64,000 nucleotides of DNA from Cytophagales bacterium (GCA_020629455.1 JAHDDH010000001.1:284455-348454), one strand, 5' to 3'; positions 18,893 through 29,476 are shown, counted from the stretch's first letter. Notes: a model not told the origin generated them from the letters alone. Numbers and translations: made by a program.

Positions 18893-21415
18893 CTAAAATC
18901 GCTGACTACGACGAAAAATTGCCAGTATAAATCCTATAAGTATCAAAAGACCTCCAATCCAAAACAGACCAATCCAAGGCTTTTCAATAACTTTGAGCAC
19001 AATATAATCCCTTTGGGTGGTACTAATTTCTAAACGGTATTGCTGTTGGGTAGGATATATATTGAGTAACCGAATCTTGATGCCTAAATCTTCCACTATA
19101 AAAGGAATTTGGCCTACTTGCTTGTTTTGAATAATGTAAACAGGCGTAACAATATAATCTTTGATAGGACCTTGAATTTTGATCACTGCCTGTACTGCTA
19201 AATCTTGAGGAGATAATACAATTTCTTGATTTGGTAGTACATCTAATTTTTCTATGTACAAAAGTGTGGCTACATAATCATTGATAAAAAAGTTTTTTCC
19301 TTTTGCTATGTCTAAAACCGTTTTTATTTGCCAATCTTTTTTTTGTGTGGGATCTGTAATCGCTGAAATATAAGTGTAAAGATCTTTGTGCCAAAAACAT
19401 CGGATAGCAGGCACTGCTGACAAATTTTCTTGGGTATGATTTTGTGATTGTGGATATAGCGTAAATGTTTTGCCATGTATATCTTGATAAATTATTTTGT
19501 AGTAAATATGATCAATGTCAATAGGTACTATGCTGTTTTTTGAAAAAAAAATTTTTTTTTCATGTATAATATCATGCTTAGCTACAAAATAAGGTGCTTG
19601 AAACTTCAAATCCTGTTTGGCAATATATCCTGGATATCCCAATGCTTTAAAGTACTTCCCTGCATACCGAACCGTATAATTTTGTATTTTTTTAGGATCA
19701 TTCATCCAAAGTAACGCATGCTCTGTATTCATCTTTTTAGAAAAATCTTTGCTATAAATCAATCCGCTTTCATTCTTCGATAATATTTTAGAGTATCCTG
19801 AAGAAAATAAAATTCCCAAAAGCATTACCGCTACACCCATATGTGCTACCCATCCTCCAGAAGGCAAAAGACGCATGCGCAAAAGATATATAAGTGTAAC
19901 AATATTCATCAAAACAGCATAAATACCAGTCATCAACAATAAAATATAATGCCAGTGAAAAGTATCGCTGCTTTGTAAAATAAGCCAAGTAATACCTAAA
20001 GTGACTATTCCTACTAAGAGTACTACTTTCTTCAACAAATATTTTTCTTGATGTTTTAGCCAAAAAAACTGTGCTATCGAAGAACCTATCAAAACAAAAA
20101 GAGATAATATCAATTGATATTTGGCATAAAATAAAATAGCCTCTACCGGAGGCGCTAAATGACTCGTAATGCCAAAAAGATGTAATAAACGATTGTATAC
20201 AGGAATAGAAGTAGGCAAAAGTACTTGAAGACCCATCAAACCAAAAATAAAAGCTGCAAAAAATAACCATTGACTGTGCTGGTCAACAAATCCTTGGGAT
20301 GGTATCTTTTTTTTAATCTCATTTTTTTGCAAACGAACAATAGCCCAAATAATCATACCTAAAAAGAAAAAAAGGTAGAAAATTAACTGACGAGAAAATC
20401 CTAAATCTGTAAACGCATGCACAGATGTATTTCCTAAAATTCCACTGCGTGTTAAAAAAGTAGAATACCAAATTAGAAAAAAAGAAAACATCACTAAAAT
20501 ACTGCTCGTTTGAACACCTTTTTTTTTTTTTACCATCATCATGGTATGCATAGCTGCTAAAAGAATCAACCAAGGGATGTATACAGCATTTTCAACAGGA
20601 TCCCAACTCCAATAACCACCAAAACTCAAAGTTTCGTACGCCCAATAAGCCCCCATTAAAATACCCAAACCAAGAGTACATAGAGAAAACAAAACCCAAA
20701 AAGTAGCAGGCTGTACCCATTGGGTAAATTTTTTTTTAAAAATACCAGTAATACAAAAAGCAAAAGGAAACGACATACTAGCAAACCCTAAAAATAAGAT
20801 AGGTGGATGAATTACCATCCAATAATTTTGCAACAAAGGATTTAGCCCATTTCCTTCTTGTGGAATAAAATTGGAAGGTATTTTCCCTACAATACTGATG
20901 TCTAAAGTATCTTTCCAGAGGATAAAAGGATTGCTTCCTAGAGACATAGATTGAAAAAAATTTCCTAGAAGCATAGCTGACAAAAGAGTTTGTATACACA
21001 TCAAAACAGCAAAAACACCATTTTTCCATACATATTTTTTCCTAAAAATACAAACAAGCAAAAAGGCATGCCAAAACATCCATAACAAAAAACTACCCTC
21101 TTGCCCTTCCCAAAAACAAGAAATTAAATAATACCAAGGCAAATCAGTGGAAGAATGACGCCAAACGTAGTAATAATCAAAACGATGTTTCCAGATCAAA
21201 AAAAAAAGCAAACTTATGACCCAGAACAAACTGAAAACATGCAAAAAAAAAGCTACTGTTGCACTTTTTTCTAAAGATCTTGAAAATTGCAGGGTTGCAC
21301 AGCTATAAGCTATACAGGACATTAAAGCAGTACAAAAAGTGAACCAAATAAAAAATGTTCCCCAATGCCCCAAAGAGAAGTTGGCAAAAAAATTCATAAA
21401 TAAAAAAGAATCCAA
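18893..21415 (-). CDS. ccmF: Cytochrome c biogenesis protein CcmF/CcsA-type (heme lyase)
   Basis: 840 aa; FWEGQEGSFLLWMFWH, NYWMVIHPPILFLGFA, GGYWSWDPVENAVYIPWL (WWD domain). Confidence 0.9.
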   Translation of the reverse strand: MDSFLFMNFFANFSLGHWGTFFIWFTFCTALMSCIAYSCATLQFSRSLEKSATVAFFLHVFSLFWVISLLFFLIWKHRFDYYYVWRHSSTDLPWYYLISCFWEGQEGSFLLWMFWHAFLLVCIFRKKYVWKNGVFAVLMCIQTLLSAMLLGNFFQSMSLGSNPFILWKDTLDISIVGKIPSNFIPQEGNGLNPLLQNYWMVIHPPILFLGFASMSFPFAFCITGIFKKKFTQWVQPATFWVLFSLCTLGLGILMGAYWAYETLSFGGYWSWDPVENAVYIPWLILLAAMHTMMMVKKKKGVQTSSILVMFSFFLIWYSTFLTRSGILGNTSVHAFTDLGFSRQLIFYLFFFLGMIIWAIVRLQKNEIKKKIPSQGFVDQHSQWLFFAAFIFGLMGLQVLLPTSIPVYNRLLHLFGITSHLAPPVEAILFYAKYQLILSLFVLIGSSIAQFFWLKHQEKYLLKKVVLLVGIVTLGITWLILQSSDTFHWHYILLLMTGIYAVLMNIVTLIYLLRMRLLPSGGWVAHMGVAVMLLGILFSSGYSKILSKNESGLIYSKDFSKKMNTEHALLWMNDPKKIQNYTVRYAGKYFKALGYPGYIAKQDLKFQAPYFVAKHDIIHEKKIFFSKNSIVPIDIDHIYYKIIYQDIHGKTFTLYPQSQNHTQENLSAVPAIRCFWHKDLYTYISAITDPTQKKDWQIKTVLDIAKGKNFFINDYVATLLYIEKLDVLPNQEIVLSPQDLAVQAVIKIQGPIKDYIVTPVYIIQNKQVGQIPFIVEDLGIKIRLLNIYPTQQQYRLEISTTQRDYIVLKVIEKPWIGLFWIGGLLILIGFILAIFRRSQRF

Positions 21416-21481
21416 AAATGCAGATCAATTAATTCAGTTGCAAATTTATATTTAATATTGCGTATTTAAAATTGATTTCAT

Positions 21482-22165
21482 TTGCCAACACGCATCCTTA
21501 CCATATCTACTACAAACCATATTTGTGCTGTTTGTTTGCATCATGATGCACAATGTATTGCCATAGAACAATCAACTATTGAAAAATCACATGCAGCATT
21601 ATTAATTACACTTATACAAACTGTACTTCACAAAACAGGGTATACATTACAAATGATTGATGCAATTGGTATTTCGGCAGGTCCTGGTTCTTATACTGGA
21701 TTGCGTATTGGCATGTCTACAGCACAAAGTTTATGTTTTGCTTTGTCTATACCATTGATCAAAATCAATACTCTCAAAGCAATGGCCTATGCTCTTCAAA
21801 AACACAACAAAAAAAAATACCACAATCAATTTTCGTTGATTTGCCCTATGATTGATGCTAGAAGAATGGAGGTATACTGTTTATTGATGGATCAATCACA
21901 AAAGGTCATAGAAAAAAAACAAGCTAAAATTATTGATCAGTATAGTTTTCAAACATATTTTTTAAAAGAAAAAAAAATTCTTTTTGCAGGAGATGGTGCA
22001 CTTAAATGTCAGTCTGTGATTGATGACAATGGCCATGCATGTTATATAGATTTAAAAAACATTACGCCAGATGATATAAAGGCTGTAGGTGTTTTGAGTT
22101 ATCAAAAATGGATGGAAAAAAAATTTGAAGATATCAACATAGTATCTCCTATTTATCTAAAATAG
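21482..22165 (+). CDS. tsaB: tRNA threonylcarbamoyladenosine biosynthesis protein TsaB
   Basis: 227 aa; ILTISTTNHICAVCL...IDAIGISAGPGSYTGLRIGMSTAQSLCFALSIPLI. Confidence 0.93.
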   Translation: MPTRILTISTTNHICAVCLHHDAQCIAIEQSTIEKSHAALLITLIQTVLHKTGYTLQMIDAIGISAGPGSYTGLRIGMSTAQSLCFALSIPLIKINTLKAMAYALQKHNKKKYHNQFSLICPMIDARRMEVYCLLMDQSQKVIEKKQAKIIDQYSFQTYFLKEKKILFAGDGALKCQSVIDDNGHACYIDLKNITPDDIKAVGVLSYQKWMEKKFEDINIVSPIYLK

Positions 22166-22169
22166 GAAA

Positions 22170-23228
22170 TTAATGATTGGCAATGGCTACTTGCTGTGCC
22201 AGGGCAATGGCTATTTTTTCGAAATAGGCTTTAGTAGGATGGTCATGATCCATCATTATAGGATAGCCACTATCACCACTATCACAAATACTTTTTACCA
22301 AAGGAATAGCCCCTAAAAAAGGGACTTTAGATTGCTTGGCTAAATGCAAACCACCATCTTTTCCAAAAATAGAATAACGATGATTGGGAAATTCTTTAGG
22401 GGTGAAAAATGACATATTTTCTACAACTCCCAAAATAGATACTGGCTGTGGCATTTTTTGAAACATGTCTATGGCTTTTTGAGCATCCAATAAAGCTACT
22501 TTTTGCGGTGTTGTGATAATAATAGCGCCTGTCAAAGCAGTATTTTGTATCAAAGTCAAATGAATATCGCTAGTGCCTGGAGGCAAGTCTACTAGCAAAT
22601 AGTCTAAATTTCCCCAGTCCGCATCTTTGAGTAATTGTTTAAGGGCTGCACTGGCCATAGGCCCTCTCCATACCACAGCATCTGCTGGATCTACCAGAAA
22701 GCCCATCGAAAGCAACTTCACACCATAATTTTCCAAAGGAACTAAATATTTTTTTCCTTCTTTTTGAATAATATGAGGTTTTTCTTGCATGCAGTGAAAC
22801 ATAAGAGGAATTGAAGGGCCAAAAATATCTGCATCAATAAGTCCTACTTGTGTGCCTTGTTGTGCTAAGGCAATGGCCAAGTTGGTAGCTAGAGTGGATT
22901 TTCCTACACCCCCTTTCCCTGAAGCAATGGCAATAATATTTTTAACTGCTGGTAATAAAGAAGTATTAAAGGGTGTGGTTACTTCTGCTCGTATATGAAT
23001 GGTGATGGGTCTTGGTTGAGGTAAAACTTTTTGAATAGCAGTAGTACATTTTTTTTTAAAAATTTCTTGATAAGGACAAGCAGGAGTAGTCAAAACGAGT
23101 GTAAAAGCAATCTTTTCATCACTTATTTGAAGGTCATGAACCATATTTAAAGAAATAATATCTTTTTTTAAATCTGGATCAATAACAGTTTTGAGTGCTG
23201 CTTGTATAGAATTTTGGAGAGGGTGCAT
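22170..23228 (-). CDS. Mrp/ApbC (NBP35-like) Fe-S cluster carrier ATPase
   Basis: 352 aa; N-terminal MIP18-like region, then IIAIASGKGGVGKSTLATNLAIALAQQGTQVGLIDADIFGPSIP. Confidence 0.95.
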   Translation of the reverse strand: MHPLQNSIQAALKTVIDPDLKKDIISLNMVHDLQISDEKIAFTLVLTTPACPYQEIFKKKCTTAIQKVLPQPRPITIHIRAEVTTPFNTSLLPAVKNIIAIASGKGGVGKSTLATNLAIALAQQGTQVGLIDADIFGPSIPLMFHCMQEKPHIIQKEGKKYLVPLENYGVKLLSMGFLVDPADAVVWRGPMASAALKQLLKDADWGNLDYLLVDLPPGTSDIHLTLIQNTALTGAIIITTPQKVALLDAQKAIDMFQKMPQPVSILGVVENMSFFTPKEFPNHRYSIFGKDGGLHLAKQSKVPFLGAIPLVKSICDSGDSGYPIMMDHDHPTKAYFEKIAIALAQQVAIANH

Positions 23229-23273
23229 ATCAGTAAATGCTTTTTAAGATTGTATTATTAATGATTTGTGTAT

Positions 23274-25298
23274 TTATTTTGTTTTTCCCTCTGTAATTTT
23301 ATTTACCATACTAAATATTTTATTTTCTAAGTGCCAAGTGCCTTGGATGCCTATTTTATCTCCAATAATGGAAATGAGTTTAATCAGGTCATTATTTGTT
23401 TCAGCAGCTATTTTTTGTTGTTTGACTTTTTTCAAAGATTTGATTGTGGCTAGATTGTGTACTCTATCCATTTTTTTGATAAAAAGTGACTCATAGTCTT
23501 TCTCTTTTTTCATGAGTCGAATGCTTTTTTTTAAAGTCAATTTTATTTCATTGCCTTTTTCATCAAAACGAATTTTGGTTAATCGATATACCATAGTTGC
23601 AATACGTTGGTTAAAGGCTTGGGCAATCATCTCAGCAGTGCAAGGTGTATCTTCGACAACATCGTGTAGTAAAGCAGCTATAATAACGTCTGTTTTATAA
23701 TAATGAGCAGCTGTCATCTCTGCTACTTTAAAAGGATGGGAATAAAAAGGCGATTGGTGATCTTTTCTCATTTGTCCATCATGCCATTTTTTAGTATAAG
23801 TGATGGCTTTTTGGATGAGTTTAAAGTTGATTTTATGCTGATGGTTTTTTCCGTATTCAGTTAGTTTTTCTAAGAGTTCTTTTTTGTATGTACAATCTAT
23901 TTGGAAAGCACTGTAATCATTTTTTAGATCATCGTAGGAAAAATTTTTTTCATCTGCCGCAGTGTCTGGTCTCGAAAAATCTTCATTTGGATAATTATGA
24001 TATCTCCCTGCTTTGATCTCTAAATTTTTAAGATAGTTGAGAGACCAGGCATAACCAATAATTACTGGAATAAAAAATATCCATAAACCATAATATCCAA
24101 AATATTTTGTCAAAAATATTGTACCAAAAGAAAAAATGCCAAAACACAAAGCGTTAATAAATCCATAAGTAGTACCTAAAATAGTAAAACGCTTATGCAC
24201 AGGAAAATGCTTGAGCCATAAACTAATATTAATGAGGTTACTTAACGCGGGTAGATAAATAATGATTTGTGAACACAATAAAATTAAAATACCGGTTGAA
24301 TTATTTGATATATTATTTAATAAATAAGGAACAAAAGGTAAAAAAATAGAAATTACCAATAGATTAAAATTTATAATACGTATTGGAGAATATTTTTTAT
24401 AAACAAAGGCTAAAATAATAGATAAAATCACAGTAGCAACAGTAAACTTTAAATTATGATCATTAATTTCTTGAACTGTCATGTCAAAATTACTTTTTGC
24501 AAAGTCAGGTAAAAATGTATAAGTAACATGAAAAATTAAAGGAAACAGAGTGCTAGTAAGAGCTAAAGCAAAAATATTTTTTCTATTTATTTTTTCCATT
24601 TCATCCTTTTCAAGGATGATCTTATTTTTTTCATCTAGTATTTCATTTTTTCTTTTCATTCTTACACTATAATCTGCATACTCTGGTGTTTCTCTCAGTC
24701 TAGTTCTTGCCACAATGCCGACCAAAGCAATAACAGCACCAATCAAAAAGGAAAGACGCCAGCTAAATTCAGAGGAAAGTACAAACGAGGTTACTGTCAA
24801 TGCAAATAAGCCTCCTAACCAAGAGCTCATATCTAAAATACCGATGGAAATATTTTTATAAGGAGATTTTAATGATTCTGATAAGTATATAGAAGCACCT
24901 ATAATCTCTCCTAAAGAAGAAAACCCTTGTAGCATTCTACAGATCATAATTGTAATAGTTGCTGCTATACCGATTTCTGAATAAGTCTTTGTCAAAGCCA
25001 TGGTTAAACAAGCAATAGACATCGCAAAAGTAGTAATCATAATCGTAGTTTTTCTACCCATAATATCTCCGATTCTACCAATCAATAATCCTCCCACAGG
25101 TCTTAAAACAAAAGTCAAACAAAATGCAGTAGTAGCATATAGCTTAGCAACTAACGGATCTCCTTGAGGAAAAAATAATTCGTTAAGCAGCTTAGCCATA
25201 TGTATATATAACATCAAATCAAAATATTCTAAAAAAGTGCCAATGGAGAGTAACCCAATGGCTTCTTTTTGGCTACGAGTAATTTTATTGGATATCAT
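23274..25298 (-). CDS. Fusion of ProP-like MFS transporter and C-terminal SpoT/RelA-type HD (p)ppGpp hydrolase-like domain
   Basis: Single 674-aa frame; N-terminal FLEYFDLMLYIHMAKLL...RPVGGLLIGRIGDIMGRKTTIM (MFS/ProP); C-terminal SHPFKVAEM...AALLHDVVEDTP...IKKMDRVHNL (SpoT HD signature). Confidence 0.88.
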   Translation of the reverse strand: MISNKITRSQKEAIGLLSIGTFLEYFDLMLYIHMAKLLNELFFPQGDPLVAKLYATTAFCLTFVLRPVGGLLIGRIGDIMGRKTTIMITTFAMSIACLTMALTKTYSEIGIAATITIMICRMLQGFSSLGEIIGASIYLSESLKSPYKNISIGILDMSSWLGGLFALTVTSFVLSSEFSWRLSFLIGAVIALVGIVARTRLRETPEYADYSVRMKRKNEILDEKNKIILEKDEMEKINRKNIFALALTSTLFPLIFHVTYTFLPDFAKSNFDMTVQEINDHNLKFTVATVILSIILAFVYKKYSPIRIINFNLLVISIFLPFVPYLLNNISNNSTGILILLCSQIIIYLPALSNLINISLWLKHFPVHKRFTILGTTYGFINALCFGIFSFGTIFLTKYFGYYGLWIFFIPVIIGYAWSLNYLKNLEIKAGRYHNYPNEDFSRPDTAADEKNFSYDDLKNDYSAFQIDCTYKKELLEKLTEYGKNHQHKINFKLIQKAITYTKKWHDGQMRKDHQSPFYSHPFKVAEMTAAHYYKTDVIIAALLHDVVEDTPCTAEMIAQAFNQRIATMVYRLTKIRFDEKGNEIKLTLKKSIRLMKKEKDYESLFIKKMDRVHNLATIKSLKKVKQQKIAAETNNDLIKLISIIGDKIGIQGTWHLENKIFSMVNKITEGKTK

Positions 25299-25426
25299 GG
25301 GTGTATTTATTTTTAATTTTTAGTTCATATTTTTTATAACTATAAACAAAGGCATAATATGTTGCTGTATAATTTTTAAAAAATCAATAAAAACTTAAAT
25401 ATTGTATTTTTTAATAAAATTTTAAA

Positions 25427-25693
25427 CTAATCATGTAAAACTTCAACATTTATCTCTACTTTTCCTTTACTACGATACCAACAAAAAACAAAAATTAATA
25501 AACCTGCTAAAATATAAGGCGTAAAAAAAAGATAAAGTATCCCTTTATTCAATCCTACAGCAGTGGCTATATCTCCATGATGTGCATTGGTTTCTACTGT
25601 AGCTCTACACATCGCACATTGAGCAAAAATGGCGTTTGCTTTTAAAAACAATAATAAACTATAAAGCATCCATCGAATTTTTTTGTACGTCAT
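25427..25693 (-). CDS. Small conserved-looking membrane protein with CxxC motif
   Basis: 88 aa; signal/TM, QCAMCRATVETN, second TM YLFFTPYILAGLLIFVFCWY. Confidence 0.6.
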   Translation of the reverse strand: MTYKKIRWMLYSLLLFLKANAIFAQCAMCRATVETNAHHGDIATAVGLNKGILYLFFTPYILAGLLIFVFCWYRSKGKVEINVEVLHD

Positions 25694-25743
25694 AGAAAAT
25701 CAAATCATTATATTTCCAATAAAATTAAAATATTTTATCTAAC

Positions 25744-26181
25744 ATGCCTATGAAAATTAAAATTATCAATAACTCCAACCACCCTTTACCAAATTATGCG
25801 AGCCTTGAAGCAGCTGGAATGGATCTTCGCTCCAATATTATAGAAGATATACAACTAAAACCCATGCAAAGACAATTGATTGGCACAGGGATACATATTG
25901 CCTTACCTACAGGATATGAAGCACAAATTCGCTCTAGAAGTGGCCTTGCTTATAAAAATGGAATTATTGTGTGCAATAGCCCTGGCACAATAGATGCAGA
26001 CTATAGAGGAGAAATCAAAATACTTTTGATCAACTTAGGTCAAGAAAATTTTATAGTCAAAAACGGAGATCGTATCGCACAAATGATCATTGCAAAACAT
26101 GAAAAAATAAATTGGCAAATGGTCAAATTTTTAGAAGAAACCTCTCGTGGCCCCAAGGGATACGGAAGTACGGGTATTTAA
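25744..26181 (+). CDS. dut: dUTP diphosphatase
   Basis: 145 aa; [56 protein letters not shown] motifs I-V. Confidence 0.97.
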   Translation: MPMKIKIINNSNHPLPNYASLEAAGMDLRSNIIEDIQLKPMQRQLIGTGIHIALPTGYEAQIRSRSGLAYKNGIIVCNSPGTIDADYRGEIKILLINLGQENFIVKNGDRIAQMIIAKHEKINWQMVKFLEETSRGPKGYGSTGI

Positions 26182-26213
26182 GAAAAAAATTTAAAATTTT
26201 AAAAACAACCCGA

Positions 26214-27215
26214 ATGCACCTTATCATACCCATGGCTGGCAAAGGCACCCGCATGCGTCCACATACTCTGACAACACCGAAGCCACTCATCCCTATTATC
26301 AATCGGCCAATTGTGGCACATTTAATCGATCGCATATGCAAAATATGTCCAGAAAAAATTACCAAAATCGGATTTATCATTCACCCCTCTTTTGATGAAG
26401 CAATAAAAAAAAATTTATATGATTTGGCCAAACAATATGGTATAGAAAGCCAAATTTATTATCAAACAAAACCTCTGGGAACAGCGCATGCTATTTTTTG
26501 TGCAAAAACACTTTTACAAGAAAAAGTAATTATTGCTTTTGCAGACACACTTTTTCAAAGCAATCAAATGATTGATACTACACAGGATAATATTGTGTGG
26601 GTGAAAAAAATTAATGATCCAACAGGTTTTGGTGTTGTTTGTGTAGATCATCAAAAAAAAATACAAAAATTTGTAGAAAAACCCACTCATTTTATTTCGG
26701 ATTTAGCTATCATAGGCATCTATTATTTCAAAAAAGCACAAAATTTACGCCAATCTTTACAGTATATCATTCAAAATAAAATGCAAAAAGTAAAAGAATA
26801 TCAACTAACAGATGCACTCAAACATATGCAGGAGAATACTACTTTTTCTATACAAATGATGGATGATTGGATGGATTTTGGCAATGTAAAGTTTACACTA
26901 CAAGCACATGAAAAAATGTTAGATCAGCATCATTTTAATAATCAAAGCATAGATCACGATTGTCGTAGTTGTTTAATTCCTCCTGTTTGGCTGGGAAAAA
27001 ATGTAAAAATTAAAAATGCAATGATAGGGCCTTATGTTTCTATTGGGGATCATACAGTAATTGAAAATGCTAAAATTAGCCATAGCATTGTACAAAAAAA
27101 TGCTCAAGTAAAAAATGCCATTATTGATCACTGTTTTTTAGATGATTTTGTCTCGGTAAATAAAGGAAAACTTGTTGAGAGCAGCTTAGGAGCGTATAGT
27201 GTTGTTTCACAATAA
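26214..27215 (+). CDS. Sugar-phosphate nucleotidyltransferase (NTP_transferase with left-handed beta-helix tail); track ORF starts at 26112
   Basis: MHLIIPMAGKGTRMRPHTLTTPKPLIPIINRPIVAHLIDR then hexapeptide-like repeats IKNAMIGPYVSIGDHTVIENAKISHSIV. Confidence 0.88.
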   Translation: MHLIIPMAGKGTRMRPHTLTTPKPLIPIINRPIVAHLIDRICKICPEKITKIGFIIHPSFDEAIKKNLYDLAKQYGIESQIYYQTKPLGTAHAIFCAKTLLQEKVIIAFADTLFQSNQMIDTTQDNIVWVKKINDPTGFGVVCVDHQKKIQKFVEKPTHFISDLAIIGIYYFKKAQNLRQSLQYIIQNKMQKVKEYQLTDALKHMQENTTFSIQMMDDWMDFGNVKFTLQAHEKMLDQHHFNNQSIDHDCRSCLIPPVWLGKNVKIKNAMIGPYVSIGDHTVIENAKISHSIVQKNAQVKNAIIDHCFLDDFVSVNKGKLVESSLGAYSVVSQ

Positions 27216-27218
27216 AAA

Positions 27219-27243
27219 AGACACGCAAAGAATACGTGTCTTC
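27219..27243. terminator. Probable bidirectional Rho-independent terminator between convergent genes
   Basis: AAGACACG(27219-27226)/CGTGTCTT(27236-27243) 8-bp stem, 9-nt loop, flanked by A-run and T-rich tract between the nucleotidyltransferase stop and rplI stop. Confidence 0.75.
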
Positions 27244-27250
27244 AATATTT

Positions 27251-27700
27251 TTATTCAGCAATTACTTTAAATTGTACTGTTTTAAGAATTTCTTTATGTA
27301 AGTCTATTTTTGCTTCGTATGTGCCGATTGTTTTAATATTTTTATCTAAAGTAATTTGTTGTTTTTCGATATCTATTTTGCATTTTTTGAATGCTTGGGA
27401 TAGCTGAAAAGGTGTAATAGTACCGTAGATCCTTCCATTATTGGCCGCTTTGGTGGGTATACTAACAATAAGTCCATCTAATTTTCTTGCTACTTTTTCA
27501 GATTCTTGTTTAATTTTGAGATATTTTTCTTCAATTTGTCTTTTATTTTCTTGAAAAATGGCTAAGTTTTTCTTATTGGCTACTACAGCATACCCTTTAG
27601 GAATCAAATAGTTGCTTCCATAACCAGATTTTACCTCTACTAGCGTAGCTTTTTTTCCTAAATTTTCAACATTTTTTTTTAAAATAACACGCATAATCAA
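27251..27700 (-). CDS. rplI: 50S ribosomal protein L9 (likely start MRVILKK at 27694)
   Basis: MRVILKKNVENLGKKATLVEVKSGYGSNYLIPKGYAV. Confidence 0.95.
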   Translation of the reverse strand: MIMRVILKKNVENLGKKATLVEVKSGYGSNYLIPKGYAVVANKKNLAIFQENKRQIEEKYLKIKQESEKVARKLDGLIVSIPTKAANNGRIYGTITPFQLSQAFKKCKIDIEKQQITLDKNIKTIGTYEAKIDLHKEILKTVQFKVIAE

Positions 27701-27706
27701 AATTTT

Positions 27707-27952
27707 TTATTGTATTTCATTGCCTACATAAGGCATTAGTGCAAGTTGCCTAGCTCTTTTAATAGCTCTTGCTACTTTTTTTTGGTATTTCATGCTATTA
27801 CCTGTCAATTTTGCAGGTATAATTTGACCAAACTCATTGGTGAATTTTTTCAAAAATGCTACATTTTTATAATCGACATGTTGAATATTGTATTTTTTAA
27901 ATCGACAAAACTTTTTTTTTTTTTTGATAGGTTTGAAATCAGCGTTGAACAT
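27707..27952 (-). CDS. rpsR: 30S ribosomal protein S18
   Basis: CRFKKYNIQHVDYKNVAFLKKFTNEFGQIIPAKLTGNSMKYQKKVARAIKRARQLALMPY. Confidence 0.96.
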   Translation of the reverse strand: MFNADFKPIKKKKKFCRFKKYNIQHVDYKNVAFLKKFTNEFGQIIPAKLTGNSMKYQKKVARAIKRARQLALMPYVGNEIQ

Positions 27953-27961
27953 AAAAGATAA

Positions 27962-28321
27962 TTATTGATCGTTTTGTAATTTTTTCTGTCTTATTTTTTC
28001 GTTATAAGCCATAGCATGCTTGTCTAAGGTAGTAGTCATAAATCGAAGAATATGATCATTTTGTCTATAAGTTACATCTAGTTTTTTTATAAATTCTGAT
28101 GCTGCTTTAAACTCAAAATAATAATAATAACCTGTTTTGAATTTTTTAATCTGATATGCTAATTTTTTCACTCCCCATTTTTCTTCGTGCAAAATTTGTA
28201 CTTTTTCTTTTGCCATAAACGTCTTAAAAAAATCAACAGTATCGGCTATCTCTTTTTCAGATAACACTGGATTTAAAATAAATACTGTTTCGTATTGATT
28301 CTGCATAATGGTTTTAATCAT
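27962..28321 (-). CDS. rpsF: 30S ribosomal protein S6
   Basis: YETVFILNPVLSEKEI...WGVKKLAYQIKKFKTGYYYYFEF; rpsF-rpsR-rplI order. Confidence 0.95.
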   Translation of the reverse strand: MIKTIMQNQYETVFILNPVLSEKEIADTVDFFKTFMAKEKVQILHEEKWGVKKLAYQIKKFKTGYYYYFEFKAASEFIKKLDVTYRQNDHILRFMTTTLDKHAMAYNEKIRQKKLQNDQ

Positions 28322-28360
28322 TGATAAACTTAAAAGAAGACTGAATTTAATGAAAAAGGA

Positions 28361-29476
28361 CTAAATAGTCTGCTTAACAAATGGCTTTTCAATCCATCCA
28401 CCAGCTAGTATATCATCTCCTTCATAAAAAACAGCTGCTTGCCCTGGCGCAATGGCGTATGCACCATTGCCAAAAAAAACTTTCAGCTTATCTTCTGTGG
28501 GTGTAATGATAGCAGGTCTTCCGGGATCGTTGTAGCGTATTTTTGTCACGGTATCCCAAGATTGATTTTTAAAAGAGGCATATTTCACCATATTAATCTT
28601 GTACACATACATACCTGTTCTTTTTAAATCATCAAAACTTCCTAAAATAATTTGATTGGTTTTTGGCCGTATTTCTGTAACGTATACAGGATCACCTAAC
28701 GAAATTCCCAAACCCTTTCTCTGGCCAATGGTGTAGTAGGGATATCCTTGATGTTTGCCTACCATAGTTCCGTCTTCTAAAAGAAAATCTCCTGGACCAA
28801 TCTTTTTGTCTATATCTTTTACATTTTTTTTTAAAAAACCACGGTAATCATTATCTGGTATAAAGCATATTTCGTACGATTCTGATTTGTTGACTAAGTC
28901 ATGTAACCCTTTTGCGCTGGCAAAATCTTTAATAGTTTTTTTTGTAAAATTTCCTAAAGGGAATAAAGTTTTACTGAGATTTTCTTGTGATATACCCCAT
29001 AAAGCATATGATTGGTCTTTAGTAATATCCTTTCCTTTGGAGATGACATAACGATCATTTTCTTTACGCACATTGGCATAATGCCCAGTAGCAATGTATC
29101 TGCATGATAATTGACGAGCTTTTTCTAACAAAGCATCCCATTTAATGTGTGTATTGCATAAAACACAAGGATTTGGTGTACGGCCTGCTAGATATTCTGA
29201 CTTAAAATTATTAATCACAAAAGCACCAAATTCTTTTTTGATATCTACAATCATATGAGGAAAACCAAATTTTACTGCAATATTACGGGCATCCTGCATA
29301 GCATCTAATGTACAGCAACCAGTTTCTTTTTTTTTACTGCCAGTGGAAGCATAATCCCAAGTTTTCATGGTCATGCCAATCACTTCATAACCTTGTTCTT
29401 GCAAAAAAATAGCAGCTACTGAACTGTCAATACCTCCACTCATAGCCACTAATACTCTTTTTGGATGGACTTTCAT
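28361..29476 (-). CDS. mnmA: tRNA-specific 2-thiouridylase MnmA
   Basis: VLVAMSGGIDSSVAAIFLQEQGYEVIGMTMKTW, GRTPNPCVLCN, ATGHYA, DQSYALWG. Confidence 0.97.
   Translation of the reverse strand: MKVHPKRVLVAMSGGIDSSVAAIFLQEQGYEVIGMTMKTWDYASTGSKKKETGCCTLDAMQDARNIAVKFGFPHMIVDIKKEFGAFVINNFKSEYLAGRTPNPCVLCNTHIKWDALLEKARQLSCRYIATGHYANVRKENDRYVISKGKDITKDQSYALWGISQENLSKTLFPLGNFTKKTIKDFASAKGLHDLVNKSESYEICFIPDNDYRGFLKKNVKDIDKKIGPGDFLLEDGTMVGKHQGYPYYTIGQRKGLGISLGDPVYVTEIRPKTNQIILGSFDDLKRTGMYVYKINMVKYASFKNQSWDTVTKIRYNDPGRPAIITPTEDKLKVFFGNGAYAIAPGQAAVFYEGDDILAGGWIEKPFVKQTI

Noticed and set aside
19788-20270. 160-aa minus ORF within ccmF
   Set aside because: Out-of-frame within a well-supported ccmF gene
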